Origin: an uncultured Lachnospiraceae bacterium
GTDB lineage: Bacteria > Bacillota > Clostridia > Lachnospirales > Lachnospiraceae
Reading direction: 5' to 3'
Assembly: GCA_947179245.1 (NCBI GenBank)
Contig: CAMXBD010000007.1
Coordinates: forward strand, 1-45,218
DNA length: 45,218 bases
How positions within the stretch are numbered: position 1 is the stretch's first letter; each line of letters opens with the position of its first letter. Made by a program: the position numbers and the translations under genes. Shown here piece by piece: positions 26,607-35,401 of the stretch. Under the pieces are notes generated by a model. It had not been told where the DNA came from. It saw only the letters and a list, made by a program, of their open reading frames with translations, and did not search any database.

Positions 26607-27038
26607 ATGAAACAGGATGATGTCAGAATCTTAAAAGAGGTACAGCGCAATACAGAATTAGGAATGACAGCAATTGATACGATCCTAGATAAGATCGGCA
26701 ATGACGAGTTTTCGCTGCAGCTATCCAAGCAGGCGCTTCATTATTCAGAAATTCATAACAGGGCTTTAGACCAGATACTAAAGAATGAAGGGGATGTGTA
26801 TCGTGGCAGCCAGATTGCGGATATGATGTTAAAAGGGAGCATCCATGCCAGCACTGCATTAAATATCAGCAAAGAACATCTGGCAGAAATGATGATTCAA
26901 GGAAGTAACAGGGGTATTACGAGTATGTGGAAAGTGATGAAGCATAACCAGATGGCAACAAATGAGGCGGTGGAACTGGCGCAGGAGCTCGTAGATTTTG
27001 AGGAAGAAAGTATACAACAAATGAAGGAATTTTTATAA
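26607..27038 (+). CDS. Small all-helical protein of unknown function
   Basis: A 143-residue soluble, largely helical protein with His/Met/Glu-rich helices (QALHYSEIHNRALDQIL, MWKVMKHNQMATNEAVELAQELVDFEEE). The pattern resembles four-helix-bundle, ferritin-like or DUF2383-like proteins, but no ExxH pair could be assigned with confidence. TTGGAGG lies 6 nt before the ATG. It stands alone between a terminator and an inverted repeat. Confidence 0.75.
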   Translation: MKQDDVRILKEVQRNTELGMTAIDTILDKIGNDEFSLQLSKQALHYSEIHNRALDQILKNEGDVYRGSQIADMMLKGSIHASTALNISKEHLAEMMIQGSNRGITSMWKVMKHNQMATNEAVELAQELVDFEEESIQQMKEFL

Positions 27039-27088
27039 CATATTGTATACATGTATTGTTGGATATAAGTATCATTGTACAATATGTT
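27037..27088. repeat. Perfect 11-bp inverted repeat before gdhA
   Basis: AACATATTGTA at 27037-27047 is complementary to TACAATATGTT at 27078-27088, with a 30-nt loop. It overlaps the stop codon of the small helical protein. There is no T-tract, so it is either a weak terminator or a protein-binding dyad upstream of gdhA. Confidence 0.5.
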
Positions 27089-27137
27089 ACAAAATGGAAA
27101 GAAAATTTCATGAAATTTTTACGCGTTAATATACTAA

Positions 27138-28568
<1,431 letters not shown>

Positions 28569-28591
28569 AATAAAAATTATGTACGTAAAAG

Positions 28592-28628
28592 CTCCCGTAA
28601 GTGATTAAAGGCTTATGGGAGTTTTTTT
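28592..28628 (+). terminator. Intrinsic terminator after gdhA
   Basis: CTCCCGTAAG (28592-28601) pairs with CTTATGGGAG (28612-28621), one G-U pair, followed by seven T. Confidence 0.92.
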
Positions 28629-28680
28629 GAGTTAATTTCAAATATTATGTCGATCAAAATGTGAAAAATCCGTATTTTTA

Positions 28681-28709
28681 TTGACATAGTATTTCGGAAT
28701 TGGTATATT
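28681..28709 (+). promoter_or_regulatory. Promoter of the AbiL-like pair
   Basis: A perfect TTGACA at 28681-28686, 17 bp, then TATATT at 28704-28709, 25 nt before the start codon. It gives the ATPase/RloB pair its own strong expression. Confidence 0.85.
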
Positions 28710-28733
28710 ATATGCTATTAGGAGGTGTGGAAT

Positions 28734-29927
28734 ATGTTGGTGCAATTTATGTTGAAAAATGTTTTATCTTTTAAAGACGAAACAATATTGGATATGACAG
28801 CAGTCAATGCCTATAAAGAACATGCATCCAATTTAATTGATATTGGAGCCAAAGAGAAATTCCTGAAAGTTGCAGCCATTTATGGTGCAAATGCAAGTGG
28901 AAAATCAAATTTATATCTGGCTATGAAATTTTTTCAGAGAATTATTATAGAATCATTGAACAATGTTGAGGATGGTGCATTGACAGCAATTGCACAGTGG
29001 TATATTCCGTTCTCTTTTGAGGAAAAAGAAGAAAATTCCGAATTTCAAATTGTAGAGATGATTGGAAATGATGAATATAAATACGGATTTGAATATAATG
29101 CGGAATGTATTGTGACAGAATGGATGTATAAGAAAAACATAAAAACAAACAGGGTATCAACTATTTTTGAAAGGACGACTGATTTCGTAAAATTTGGTGC
29201 TTCTGTCAGAAAAGAATGCGAGGTGTACAAAGAACAAATTCCGCCGGAAACATTAGTTTTGTCTTTTTTTAATAAATTAAAGTTGAAAACAGAAATTTTC
29301 AGAAATCTCTATGGAAGCATCATGTCAACATTAGTGGTCCCGGCGGATTTTTGGGAGAATACTTCAATTTTGGAAGAACTTTTGCCATCGCTGATTGATA
29401 GCGAGAAGGAAGGTCTGGTAGAGTTTCTTGGAGCAATTGATACAGGAATTGTTGATATTGATTATTTTGATAGTGAAAATCAAATCAAATTTATTACTAC
29501 ACATATTGGAAAAGACGGTAATGAATATCCTTTAGGTTTGTATAGTGAGTCGGAAGGCACAATTAAGAGCATTTTGCTTTATATTTATGCAAAAGCAGCA
29601 GTTTTAGGTGATGGTTCCATTTTTGTTGATGAATTAAATATAAAGTTGCATCCATTGTTATTAAAATTTATTGTTGATTTATTTTATGAAAAAAATTCAA
29701 AGGCACAGTTGATTTATACGACACATGACACTACTTTACTGGATAAAAAGTTTTTCCGCAGGGATCAGATCTGGTTTGTACAGAAAGATGAATTTGGGTA
29801 TTCTGAATTAACGGCTTTATCTGATTTTAAAGTAAGGTCAGATGCTTCTTTTGAAAAGGATTATTTAGCAGGAGTTTATGGCGGGATTCCACTTATTAAG
29901 GAATTTGAATTGGAAGCAGGTGAATAA
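28734..29927 (+). CDS. AAA15-family ATPase of an AbiL/RloAB-like defence pair
   Basis: A 397-residue ABC/AAA-type ATPase of the COG1106 kind. It begins MLVQFMLKNVLSFKD, typical for these proteins. Walker A is GANASGKSN at 51-59, a signature-like SESEGTIKS lies at 271-279, Walker B is SIFVDE with Asp299-Glu300, LNIKLHPLLL follows, and the switch histidine is His331 in YTTHDT. Such ATPases pair with RloB proteins in the lactococcal AbiL abortive-infection system. ATG 28734 is preferred over GTG 28725 because GGAGGTG is 7 nt upstream. The gene is clearly more AT-rich than gdhA, a sign of transfer. Confidence 0.85.
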   Translation: MLVQFMLKNVLSFKDETILDMTAVNAYKEHASNLIDIGAKEKFLKVAAIYGANASGKSNLYLAMKFFQRIIIESLNNVEDGALTAIAQWYIPFSFEEKEENSEFQIVEMIGNDEYKYGFEYNAECIVTEWMYKKNIKTNRVSTIFERTTDFVKFGASVRKECEVYKEQIPPETLVLSFFNKLKLKTEIFRNLYGSIMSTLVVPADFWENTSILEELLPSLIDSEKEGLVEFLGAIDTGIVDIDYFDSENQIKFITTHIGKDGNEYPLGLYSESEGTIKSILLYIYAKAAVLGDGSIFVDELNIKLHPLLLKFIVDLFYEKNSKAQLIYTTHDTTLLDKKFFRRDQIWFVQKDEFGYSELTALSDFKVRSDASFEKDYLAGVYGGIPLIKEFELEAGE

Positions 29928-30611
29928 GTGGGGAAGGATGATTTATTTAAAAAAAGAAGAGAAGCAAGGAAACAAAGGCAGCATGAGATTAAAACACCCA
30001 GAGCAAACTCCTATTTAATTGTAACGGAGGGAAAGTGTACAGAACCAAACTATTTCAGAGGATTAAAGAAATTGATTAGCGAAAAAGTAGGAGGAACTGT
30101 AAACGTAGTCGATGTTCCCTCGATAGATATACACGGCGAAGGAACATCGACCGGTAAATTGGTTGAGATTACTGAACAGCTTGTAAAAGAAGCGAAGCTT
30201 TTATACCAGAATATATGGATAGTATTTGATAAGGATGATTTTGAAGATTTTGATCAGGCAATTCAAAAAGGATTAGATAAGGGGTATAGTGTTGCATGGA
30301 GTAATCAGGCATTTGAATATTGGTTATATCTTCATTTTTATTATAGTGATTCTGCGTTGCACAGAGATGAATGGAATAACAAACTTGATAAGATTTTTAA
30401 GGAATATGGATTAGGAAATGGATCTTATCAAAAAAACTATGAGGATATATATGAGCTGGTAAATCGTAATGATGGTGTAAATACAGCGATAAGGAATGCA
30501 AAGCGTAGAATGGCGGGCTTTACAGACAAACAAAAGCCATCCGAATTTGATCCGGGGACGATGGTCTATAAACTTGTCAAAGAATTGAAGAGATATTTGG
30601 ATGAAGAGTAA
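29928..30611 (+). CDS. RloB family protein (AbiLii-like, TOPRIM-type)
   Basis: A 227-residue protein with the RloB pattern. A basic N-terminus precedes YLIVTEGKCTEPNYF (Glu34), then IWIVFDKDDF (Asp101 and Asp103) and the family hallmark SNQAFEYWLYLHF at about 125-137. The conserved Glu and DxD positions suggest a TOPRIM-like nuclease site. It starts with GTG directly after the ATPase stop, with AGGTG upstream, so the two genes are translationally coupled. By analogy with AbiL, the ATPase may sense infection and control the nuclease; that mechanism is inference. Confidence 0.85.
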   Translation: MGKDDLFKKRREARKQRQHEIKTPRANSYLIVTEGKCTEPNYFRGLKKLISEKVGGTVNVVDVPSIDIHGEGTSTGKLVEITEQLVKEAKLLYQNIWIVFDKDDFEDFDQAIQKGLDKGYSVAWSNQAFEYWLYLHFYYSDSALHRDEWNNKLDKIFKEYGLGNGSYQKNYEDIYELVNRNDGVNTAIRNAKRRMAGFTDKQKPSEFDPGTMVYKLVKELKRYLDEE

Positions 30612-30662
30612 AAGCTTATCATTATATCGCTGCTTTTCTTTATGAAGGTGTGCAATAGAAAT

Positions 30663-30700
30663 AGCGTGGTAGTCTGAGAACAGATTACTACGCTGTTTTT
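30663..30700 (+). terminator. Intrinsic terminator after the AbiL-like pair
   Basis: A 14-bp stem (30663-30676 with 30681-30694, two G-U pairs), an AGAA loop and a T-run. With the promoter at 28681 it delimits an independent two-gene cassette. Confidence 0.88.
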
Positions 30701-30788
30701 GTTTATATGGATTTTAGTAAAAATCTTCTGATTTCCCCGCACATTTCCTTGTCTGTTCCGTTATACATTATGAGAGGAGGTTTACGGT

Positions 30789-31250
30789 ATGTCCATCGAT
30801 ATAGAAGAAGAGTACGACAAAATTTACCGTTATTGTTTTTTTAAATTACATCACCAGCAGAACGCCGAGGACATTACGCAGGAAACCTTCCTTCGATATT
30901 TCCAGAGATATGACCGTATTACGGGAGAAGCGGCGTTAAAATGCTTGTATACGATTGCAAGGAATCTCTGCATCGACGAGTACCGCGGGCGCTCCGAAGA
31001 CTTCATTCAGGAAGAGCATATAACAGAAGATTCTAAGGAAGAGCAGATACTGACAACCCTTATGGTACGGGCAGCGCTGTCTGAGCTTACAGAGGATGAA
31101 CAGGAACTTCTACTGCTTCGTTATGTGAATGAAGTTCCTGTCGCCGCCATTAGTCAGATGCATGGAATATCCAGATTTGCGGTGCGCCGCAGGCTGATTG
31201 CTGTACAGAAAAAGTTTCAGAAAATATTAGAAAAGACAGGAGGGATTTAG
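30789..31250 (+). CDS. ECF-type RNA polymerase sigma factor
   Basis: A 153-residue group IV sigma factor. Region 2 carries YRYCFFKLHHQQNAEDITQETFLRYF. Region 4 is LSELTEDEQELLLLRYVNEVPVAAISQMHGISRFAVRRRL, a standard helix-turn-helix. GAGAGGAGG lies 9 nt before the ATG. The next gene starts directly after its stop and encodes a membrane protein that may act as an anti-sigma factor. The pair precedes an ABC transporter, a layout typical of antibiotic or envelope-stress modules. Confidence 0.88.
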   Translation: MSIDIEEEYDKIYRYCFFKLHHQQNAEDITQETFLRYFQRYDRITGEAALKCLYTIARNLCIDEYRGRSEDFIQEEHITEDSKEEQILTTLMVRAALSELTEDEQELLLLRYVNEVPVAAISQMHGISRFAVRRRLIAVQKKFQKILEKTGGI

Positions 31251-31955
31251 ATGAAGCGCGAAATAAAAGAGCAGCTTGGAAGAATATATGAGGCGCCGCC
31301 GCCTTTGCATAAAAAAGAATTTTTGCAGAAGTGGAACTATCCGTCAATGAGCTTAATGGAATTTTTAACTTCGCAGGCGGCGTATATACGAAAGCGGAAC
31401 TGGGGGATTTCTGCCATTGTTTTTGTAATTGCTATGTTTGGGGCTGTAATGGCTTCAAAAAATCTTGTATGGATTATTTCAGCGTTTACACCACTGTTAG
31501 CGCTTACTGTATTGACAGAGTGCGGCAGATCAGAAAATTATGAGATGGAAGAGCTGGAGATGGCGACACGTTTTTCACTAAAAAGCGTTATTTTGGCAAG
31601 GATGGGGATTCTCGGTATGGGCAACATGATCGTGCTGTGTTTTCTGTTGGCTGTCGGTATTTGGGATGAGGCATTGGAACCGGTTCAGGCTGGTATATGT
31701 ATTATAATGCCATATTTGCTGACTGCTTTTATAGGACTGCATATTGTGCGCATGGTTAAGGGGCAGGAAGCAGTTTATTTTTGTGTGGGCGCGGCAGTCT
31801 GTGTTGGCTCTTCTGTATTTCTTTTCCGGGAAAAGTTTCTTCAGCTTTATAAAGGATGGAACCCGTTATGGTGGGGCGGCATTGTGCTATTGCTTTGTAT
31901 CGGAGTAGCCAGACAATATGGCGGTATCATTAACAGAACGGAGGAATTGACATGA
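31251..31955 (+). CDS. Membrane protein downstream of ECF sigma factor, possible anti-sigma
   Basis: A 234-residue protein. A cytoplasmic N-terminal stretch of about 50 residues (IKEQLGRIYEAPPPLHKKEFLQKW) is followed by about six transmembrane helices. No zinc-binding anti-sigma motif HxxxCxxC is seen. The start codon follows the sigma-factor stop directly, and the stop overlaps the ABC ATPase start by 4 nt (ATGA). The anti-sigma role rests only on position and topology; it could equally be a transporter subunit. Confidence 0.7.
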   Translation: MKREIKEQLGRIYEAPPPLHKKEFLQKWNYPSMSLMEFLTSQAAYIRKRNWGISAIVFVIAMFGAVMASKNLVWIISAFTPLLALTVLTECGRSENYEMEELEMATRFSLKSVILARMGILGMGNMIVLCFLLAVGIWDEALEPVQAGICIIMPYLLTAFIGLHIVRMVKGQEAVYFCVGAAVCVGSSVFLFREKFLQLYKGWNPLWWGGIVLLLCIGVARQYGGIINRTEELT

Positions 31956-32650
31956 AATTAGTACTAGACCGTGTGTCAAAACAATATAAGAATCTTATCG
32001 CAGTAGACCGGGTATCAGCAGATCTTGAGAAGGGGGTATATGGACTGCTGGGCGCCAATGGAGCGGGTAAAACGACGCTTATGCGAATGATTTGCGGCAT
32101 TTTAAAACCCACTGGGGGTATGATTACCTTTGACGGCATTGATGTTGGTGAGGAGGCGTACCGGGCCATTCTGGGGTATCTGCCGCAGGATTTTGGGTAT
32201 TACCCAGAATTTAGCGCAAAGGACTTTCTGCTGTATCTGGCGGCACTAAAAGGGATTACCAAGGCACAGGCAAAACGTAAGGCAGAAGAACTTTTGGAAT
32301 TGGTGTCTTTGCAGGATGTGGGACATAAGAAAGTGAAGACTTTTTCGGGTGGTATGAAACAGAGATTAGGAATTGCACAGGCATTATTGAATGCTCCGAA
32401 GCTACTTATTCTGGATGAGCCGACAGCAGGATTAGATCCGAAAGAGAGAGTGCGTTTTAGAGAACTGATTGAAAATCTTGGCAAAGAAAGCATTGTGATT
32501 TTATCCACGCATATCGTTTCGGATATAGAACATATTGCTGACGAGGTACTTATGATGAAAGCAGGACAACTGATTTATCACGGAAAGTGGGATGGTATGA
32601 AAGGAGATCTGGAGGAATTCTATCTGAAACAGTTTGAGGAGACTTCTTAA
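31952..32650 (+). CDS. ABC transporter ATP-binding protein
   Basis: A 232-residue ATPase subunit. Walker A is GANGAGKTT at 34-42, the Q-loop lies near YLPQDF (77-82), the signature is FSGGMKQRLG at 131-140, and Walker B is LLILDEP with Asp155-Glu156. STHIVSD carries the switch histidine. It belongs to the exporter type seen in drug and lantibiotic resistance modules. It overlaps the upstream membrane-protein gene by 4 nt and pairs with the permease 62 nt downstream. Confidence 0.93.
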   Translation: MKLVLDRVSKQYKNLIAVDRVSADLEKGVYGLLGANGAGKTTLMRMICGILKPTGGMITFDGIDVGEEAYRAILGYLPQDFGYYPEFSAKDFLLYLAALKGITKAQAKRKAEELLELVSLQDVGHKKVKTFSGGMKQRLGIAQALLNAPKLLILDEPTAGLDPKERVRFRELIENLGKESIVILSTHIVSDIEHIADEVLMMKAGQLIYHGKWDGMKGDLEEFYLKQFEETS

Positions 32651-32712
32651 AGAGAATCAATTTAGGTTTGAAGTAGCAAATTTGTACGCCGAGAAAGGGG
32701 CATGGTCTTTAA

Positions 32713-33924
32713 ATGAAAATTTTTATGACATTATATCATTTTGAATTGAAAAAAATTATGCAACGAAAACTGGTATGGGTTGCTCTGCTTATTTGTATTG
32801 CCTGTATTGTCGTTGCAAAAGCGGGAAATCTATCCGGAGACTATTATGTGGATGGCAAAGTCGTTGATACCCACTATCACATGTTTCAGGTGGACAGTGC
32901 ATATAGCAGGGCATTGTCCGGCAGAGTAATAGGGCAGGAACTGTTGGAGGAAATGACGACGGCATATGGCAAGATTCCGGCGGAGACAGAACGGTATACC
33001 GAAACGGAGGAATACCAGCAATATGCCCGGCCATACAGCGAGATTTTTCAGTTGGTATGGCGATGGACACAGAGCAATCCGTTTTATGACGGCTGGCAGG
33101 CGGATGAACAGGGACTCTATGATGCGCGGAAAGAATGGCAGGAGGAGACGTGGACAAAGTTATTCCTGTCAGATGCAGAAAAGGAGTTCTGGCAGGAAAA
33201 GGAGGCGCAGATTGATAAGCCCTTTACTTATTTTTATCATGAAGGATATACTGTCATATTAAAAGATTTTGAGACGGTTAGTATATTAATGCTTTTATTT
33301 ACGGCAGTTTGTCTTTCGGGAGTGTTCCCCGAAGAACATGTGCGGAGAACGGATCAGATGATTCTGTCCAGTGCAAAAGGGAAGTATGTAGTATATTGGG
33401 CCAAATTATCGGCAGGAATCAGTGTATCGTTCATATGTGCGGCGGTGATGGGAATTGTTGCAATAACAGTGGCGCTGGTAATCTATGGATCGGATGGGTT
33501 TCGGACGGCGGTACAGATGTATCTTAATCTTGCCACTTATTCCTATCCGTTAAGTATCGGACGGGCATGCATTATTGCCTATGGTATTTTTCTGTTGACG
33601 GCGGTTCTTTCGAGTGTACTTGTCATGGCGGCATCAGAGTTGCTGCGGAGCAGTATTGCAACATTGGCGCTTTTCACAGGAGTGATTATAGCCGGGCAGA
33701 TGATCAGTATACCGAATCAATACAGATGTGTGGCACAGATCTGGCAGAGTCTGCCTATGAGTTTCTTATCCTGCAGAGGTATGTTCAGTCAACGGCTTGT
33801 TGTAGCCGGCGGATATTGTTTCACGGTGTGGCAAGTTGTTCCGATTCTTTATGTTCTCTGCGGTGTTGTGGCAGCAGTGGGCGGGCTTAGGATTTACAGA
33901 CGGTATCAGGTGTCAGGGAGATGA
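32713..33924 (+). CDS. ABC transporter permease
   Basis: A 403-residue ABC-2-like permease. One helix at about 20-38 is followed by a large extracytoplasmic region of about 150 residues rich in charged and aromatic residues (QLVWRWTQSNPFYDGWQADEQG), then about five or six more helices from about 195 to the end. This topology fits ABC-2 permeases of antibiotic or peptide efflux. It closes the sigma/membrane-protein/ATPase unit and is followed by a terminator. Substrate unknown. Confidence 0.85.
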   Translation: MKIFMTLYHFELKKIMQRKLVWVALLICIACIVVAKAGNLSGDYYVDGKVVDTHYHMFQVDSAYSRALSGRVIGQELLEEMTTAYGKIPAETERYTETEEYQQYARPYSEIFQLVWRWTQSNPFYDGWQADEQGLYDARKEWQEETWTKLFLSDAEKEFWQEKEAQIDKPFTYFYHEGYTVILKDFETVSILMLLFTAVCLSGVFPEEHVRRTDQMILSSAKGKYVVYWAKLSAGISVSFICAAVMGIVAITVALVIYGSDGFRTAVQMYLNLATYSYPLSIGRACIIAYGIFLLTAVLSSVLVMAASELLRSSIATLALFTGVIIAGQMISIPNQYRCVAQIWQSLPMSFLSCRGMFSQRLVVAGGYCFTVWQVVPILYVLCGVVAAVGGLRIYRRYQVSGR

Positions 33925-33940
33925 TGCCCTCTATTATACG

Positions 33941-33970
33941 GAACTGGCTCTTTGCAGAGCCGGTTCTTTT
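33941..33970 (+). terminator. Intrinsic terminator after the ABC permease
   Basis: GAACTGGCTC (33941-33950) pairs with GAGCCGGTTC (33957-33966), one G-U pair, six-base loop, followed by a short T-run. Confidence 0.85.
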
Positions 33971-33974
33971 AGGG

Positions 33975-34011
33975 TTTGCAGATTGCAAATGTCAATATAT
34001 TGTGCGACAAT
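33975..34011. promoter_or_regulatory. Two palindromes upstream of the Fic-like gene
   Basis: TTTGCA-GAT-TGCAAA at 33975-33989 is a perfect 6+3+6 palindrome and ATTGT-GCG-ACAAT at 33999-34011 a perfect 5+3+5 one. Both lie in the 90-nt gap between a terminator and the Fic-like gene, where its promoter must be. They look like regulator binding sites; no regulator is adjacent. Confidence 0.5.
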
Positions 34012-34060
34012 TAATCATATATGGTTGTGATTTGTGAGTGAAATGAAAGAAGGGATATCA

Positions 34061-34708
34061 GTGCTTACAAGAGAACAGAATATTTTTTTGGCAAAGAAAA
34101 CTTTCGTGGAATTAGTTTATAATACGGCATATATTGAGGGATGTAATGTTACGTTTCCGCAAACGCAAACGATTATCGAGGGCGCGAAAATAAGCGGTGT
34201 AACAGTAGATGACATCCAGACGGTTCTCAATTTGCGGGATGCGTGGAAATACTGCATAGGAAATATTGATGATTCATTGAATTTAGAATATATCTGTAAA
34301 ATAAATGAGTTTGTTTCCAGAAACGAGAGCTTACAGTGGGGAGTGCTGCGCACAGGGACAGTGGGGGTAGGTGGTTTTATTCCGTCAGTACCGGTAAAAG
34401 AAGAGGTAATAAAGGAAATTGGACGGATTACATCAATAGATGATCCGGTGGAAAGAGCGCTTGAATATTTTGCGTATGCATGTAAACAGCAGCTTTTCTG
34501 GGATGGCAATAAAAGGACATCTACAATCGTCGCAAGCAAAATTTTGATTGAATCGGGAAACGGCATCCTGACAATCGGCAAGGATAATGCAGAGGAATTT
34601 AATATCACTTTGAATAATTGGTATTTGCAGGATGAACTGCAGCCGTTGAAGGATTGTTTAAGAAAATGTATTAAAACGATAGAGATTACGGAGGATAACG
34701 AAAGATGA
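34061..34708 (+). CDS. Fic-domain protein with glutamine at the catalytic histidine
   Basis: A 215-residue Fic-fold protein. The inhibitory-helix motif TAYIEG at 22-27 fits [S/T]xxxE[G/N]. The active-site loop reads QQLFWDGNKRT at 143-153, with Gln144 where active Fic enzymes have the catalytic His of HxFx[D/E]GN; the rest of the loop is intact. AMPylation is therefore doubtful, and it may be a regulator or carry a different activity. GTG 34061 is favoured (AGGGA 5 nt upstream), but ATG 34043 or GTG 34034 are possible. It overlaps the Ham1-like gene by 4 nt and lies upstream of jetABCD on the same strand. Confidence 0.82.
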   Translation: MLTREQNIFLAKKTFVELVYNTAYIEGCNVTFPQTQTIIEGAKISGVTVDDIQTVLNLRDAWKYCIGNIDDSLNLEYICKINEFVSRNESLQWGVLRTGTVGVGGFIPSVPVKEEVIKEIGRITSIDDPVERALEYFAYACKQQLFWDGNKRTSTIVASKILIESGNGILTIGKDNAEEFNITLNNWYLQDELQPLKDCLRKCIKTIEITEDNER

Positions 34709-35337
34709 AAGTACTGATTGGAACCACGAATCCATCCAAAGCAAAGCGGTTCGAGGAATTGCTCGATGGACATGGCGTGGAGTTTTATACATTAAAAGAT
34801 TTGGGGATAGAAGCTGAGCCGGAAGAAAAGGGAAAAACTCCGGAGGAGAACGCCATTATTAAAGCGAGATTTTACGGACAGTATTTTGAGCGTGTTATCT
34901 GTAACGATTCAGGGCTGTATTTTGACGAACTTCCGATGGAAGACGATAGGCAGCCGGGACTTAATATCAGAACGCCCGGCGGATGTGACAGACTGGAAGA
35001 TGAAGAGATGCTTACATATTATTGCAAATTAATTGGGACATTGGGCGGAAAGGTGTTAGCTTATTATCTGGACGGATTCGCCGTTTATAACCAAGGAAAA
35101 ATTTCTTCCTATATGGAGAGTGATGAGGCAACGCGGATGAGTGCTTTTTATATGGTTGACCAGCCGTCCGCGAATAGATCCCCCGGCTGGCCGCTTGATT
35201 CGATCAGCCTGAACCGGAACACATTGACATATTTTGTGGAAAAAGGGAATATCAAATACGATACCGAGGAAGAGAATGTAATGATCGGGGAGTATCGAAA
35301 GCATTTGGTGAGATTTTTGGAGGAGGCTTTATTATAA
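34705..35337 (+). CDS. Ham1/RdgB-like non-canonical purine NTP pyrophosphatase
   Basis: A 210-residue protein of the Ham1/ITPase family, which hydrolyses ITP, XTP or dITP to monophosphates. The family motifs are the N-terminal GTTNPSKAKRFEELL (Thr8, Asn9, Lys12), GKTPEENAIIKARFY, and NDSGLYFDEL with Asp68. It differs from typical RdgB in the region after the DSGL motif and near the C-terminus (PSANRSPGWPLDS instead of a clear FGYDP), so its substrate may differ. The start ATGA overlaps the Fic-like stop. Only 64 nt without a terminator separate it from jetA. Confidence 0.82.
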   Translation: MKVLIGTTNPSKAKRFEELLDGHGVEFYTLKDLGIEAEPEEKGKTPEENAIIKARFYGQYFERVICNDSGLYFDELPMEDDRQPGLNIRTPGGCDRLEDEEMLTYYCKLIGTLGGKVLAYYLDGFAVYNQGKISSYMESDEATRMSAFYMVDQPSANRSPGWPLDSISLNRNTLTYFVEKGNIKYDTEEENVMIGEYRKHLVRFLEEALL

Positions 35338-35401
35338 TATCGGCTTTCATTTCGGAGCAGATTACAAAACGCGGGTGATAATAGGGTAGGAAGGGATAAA
35401 T

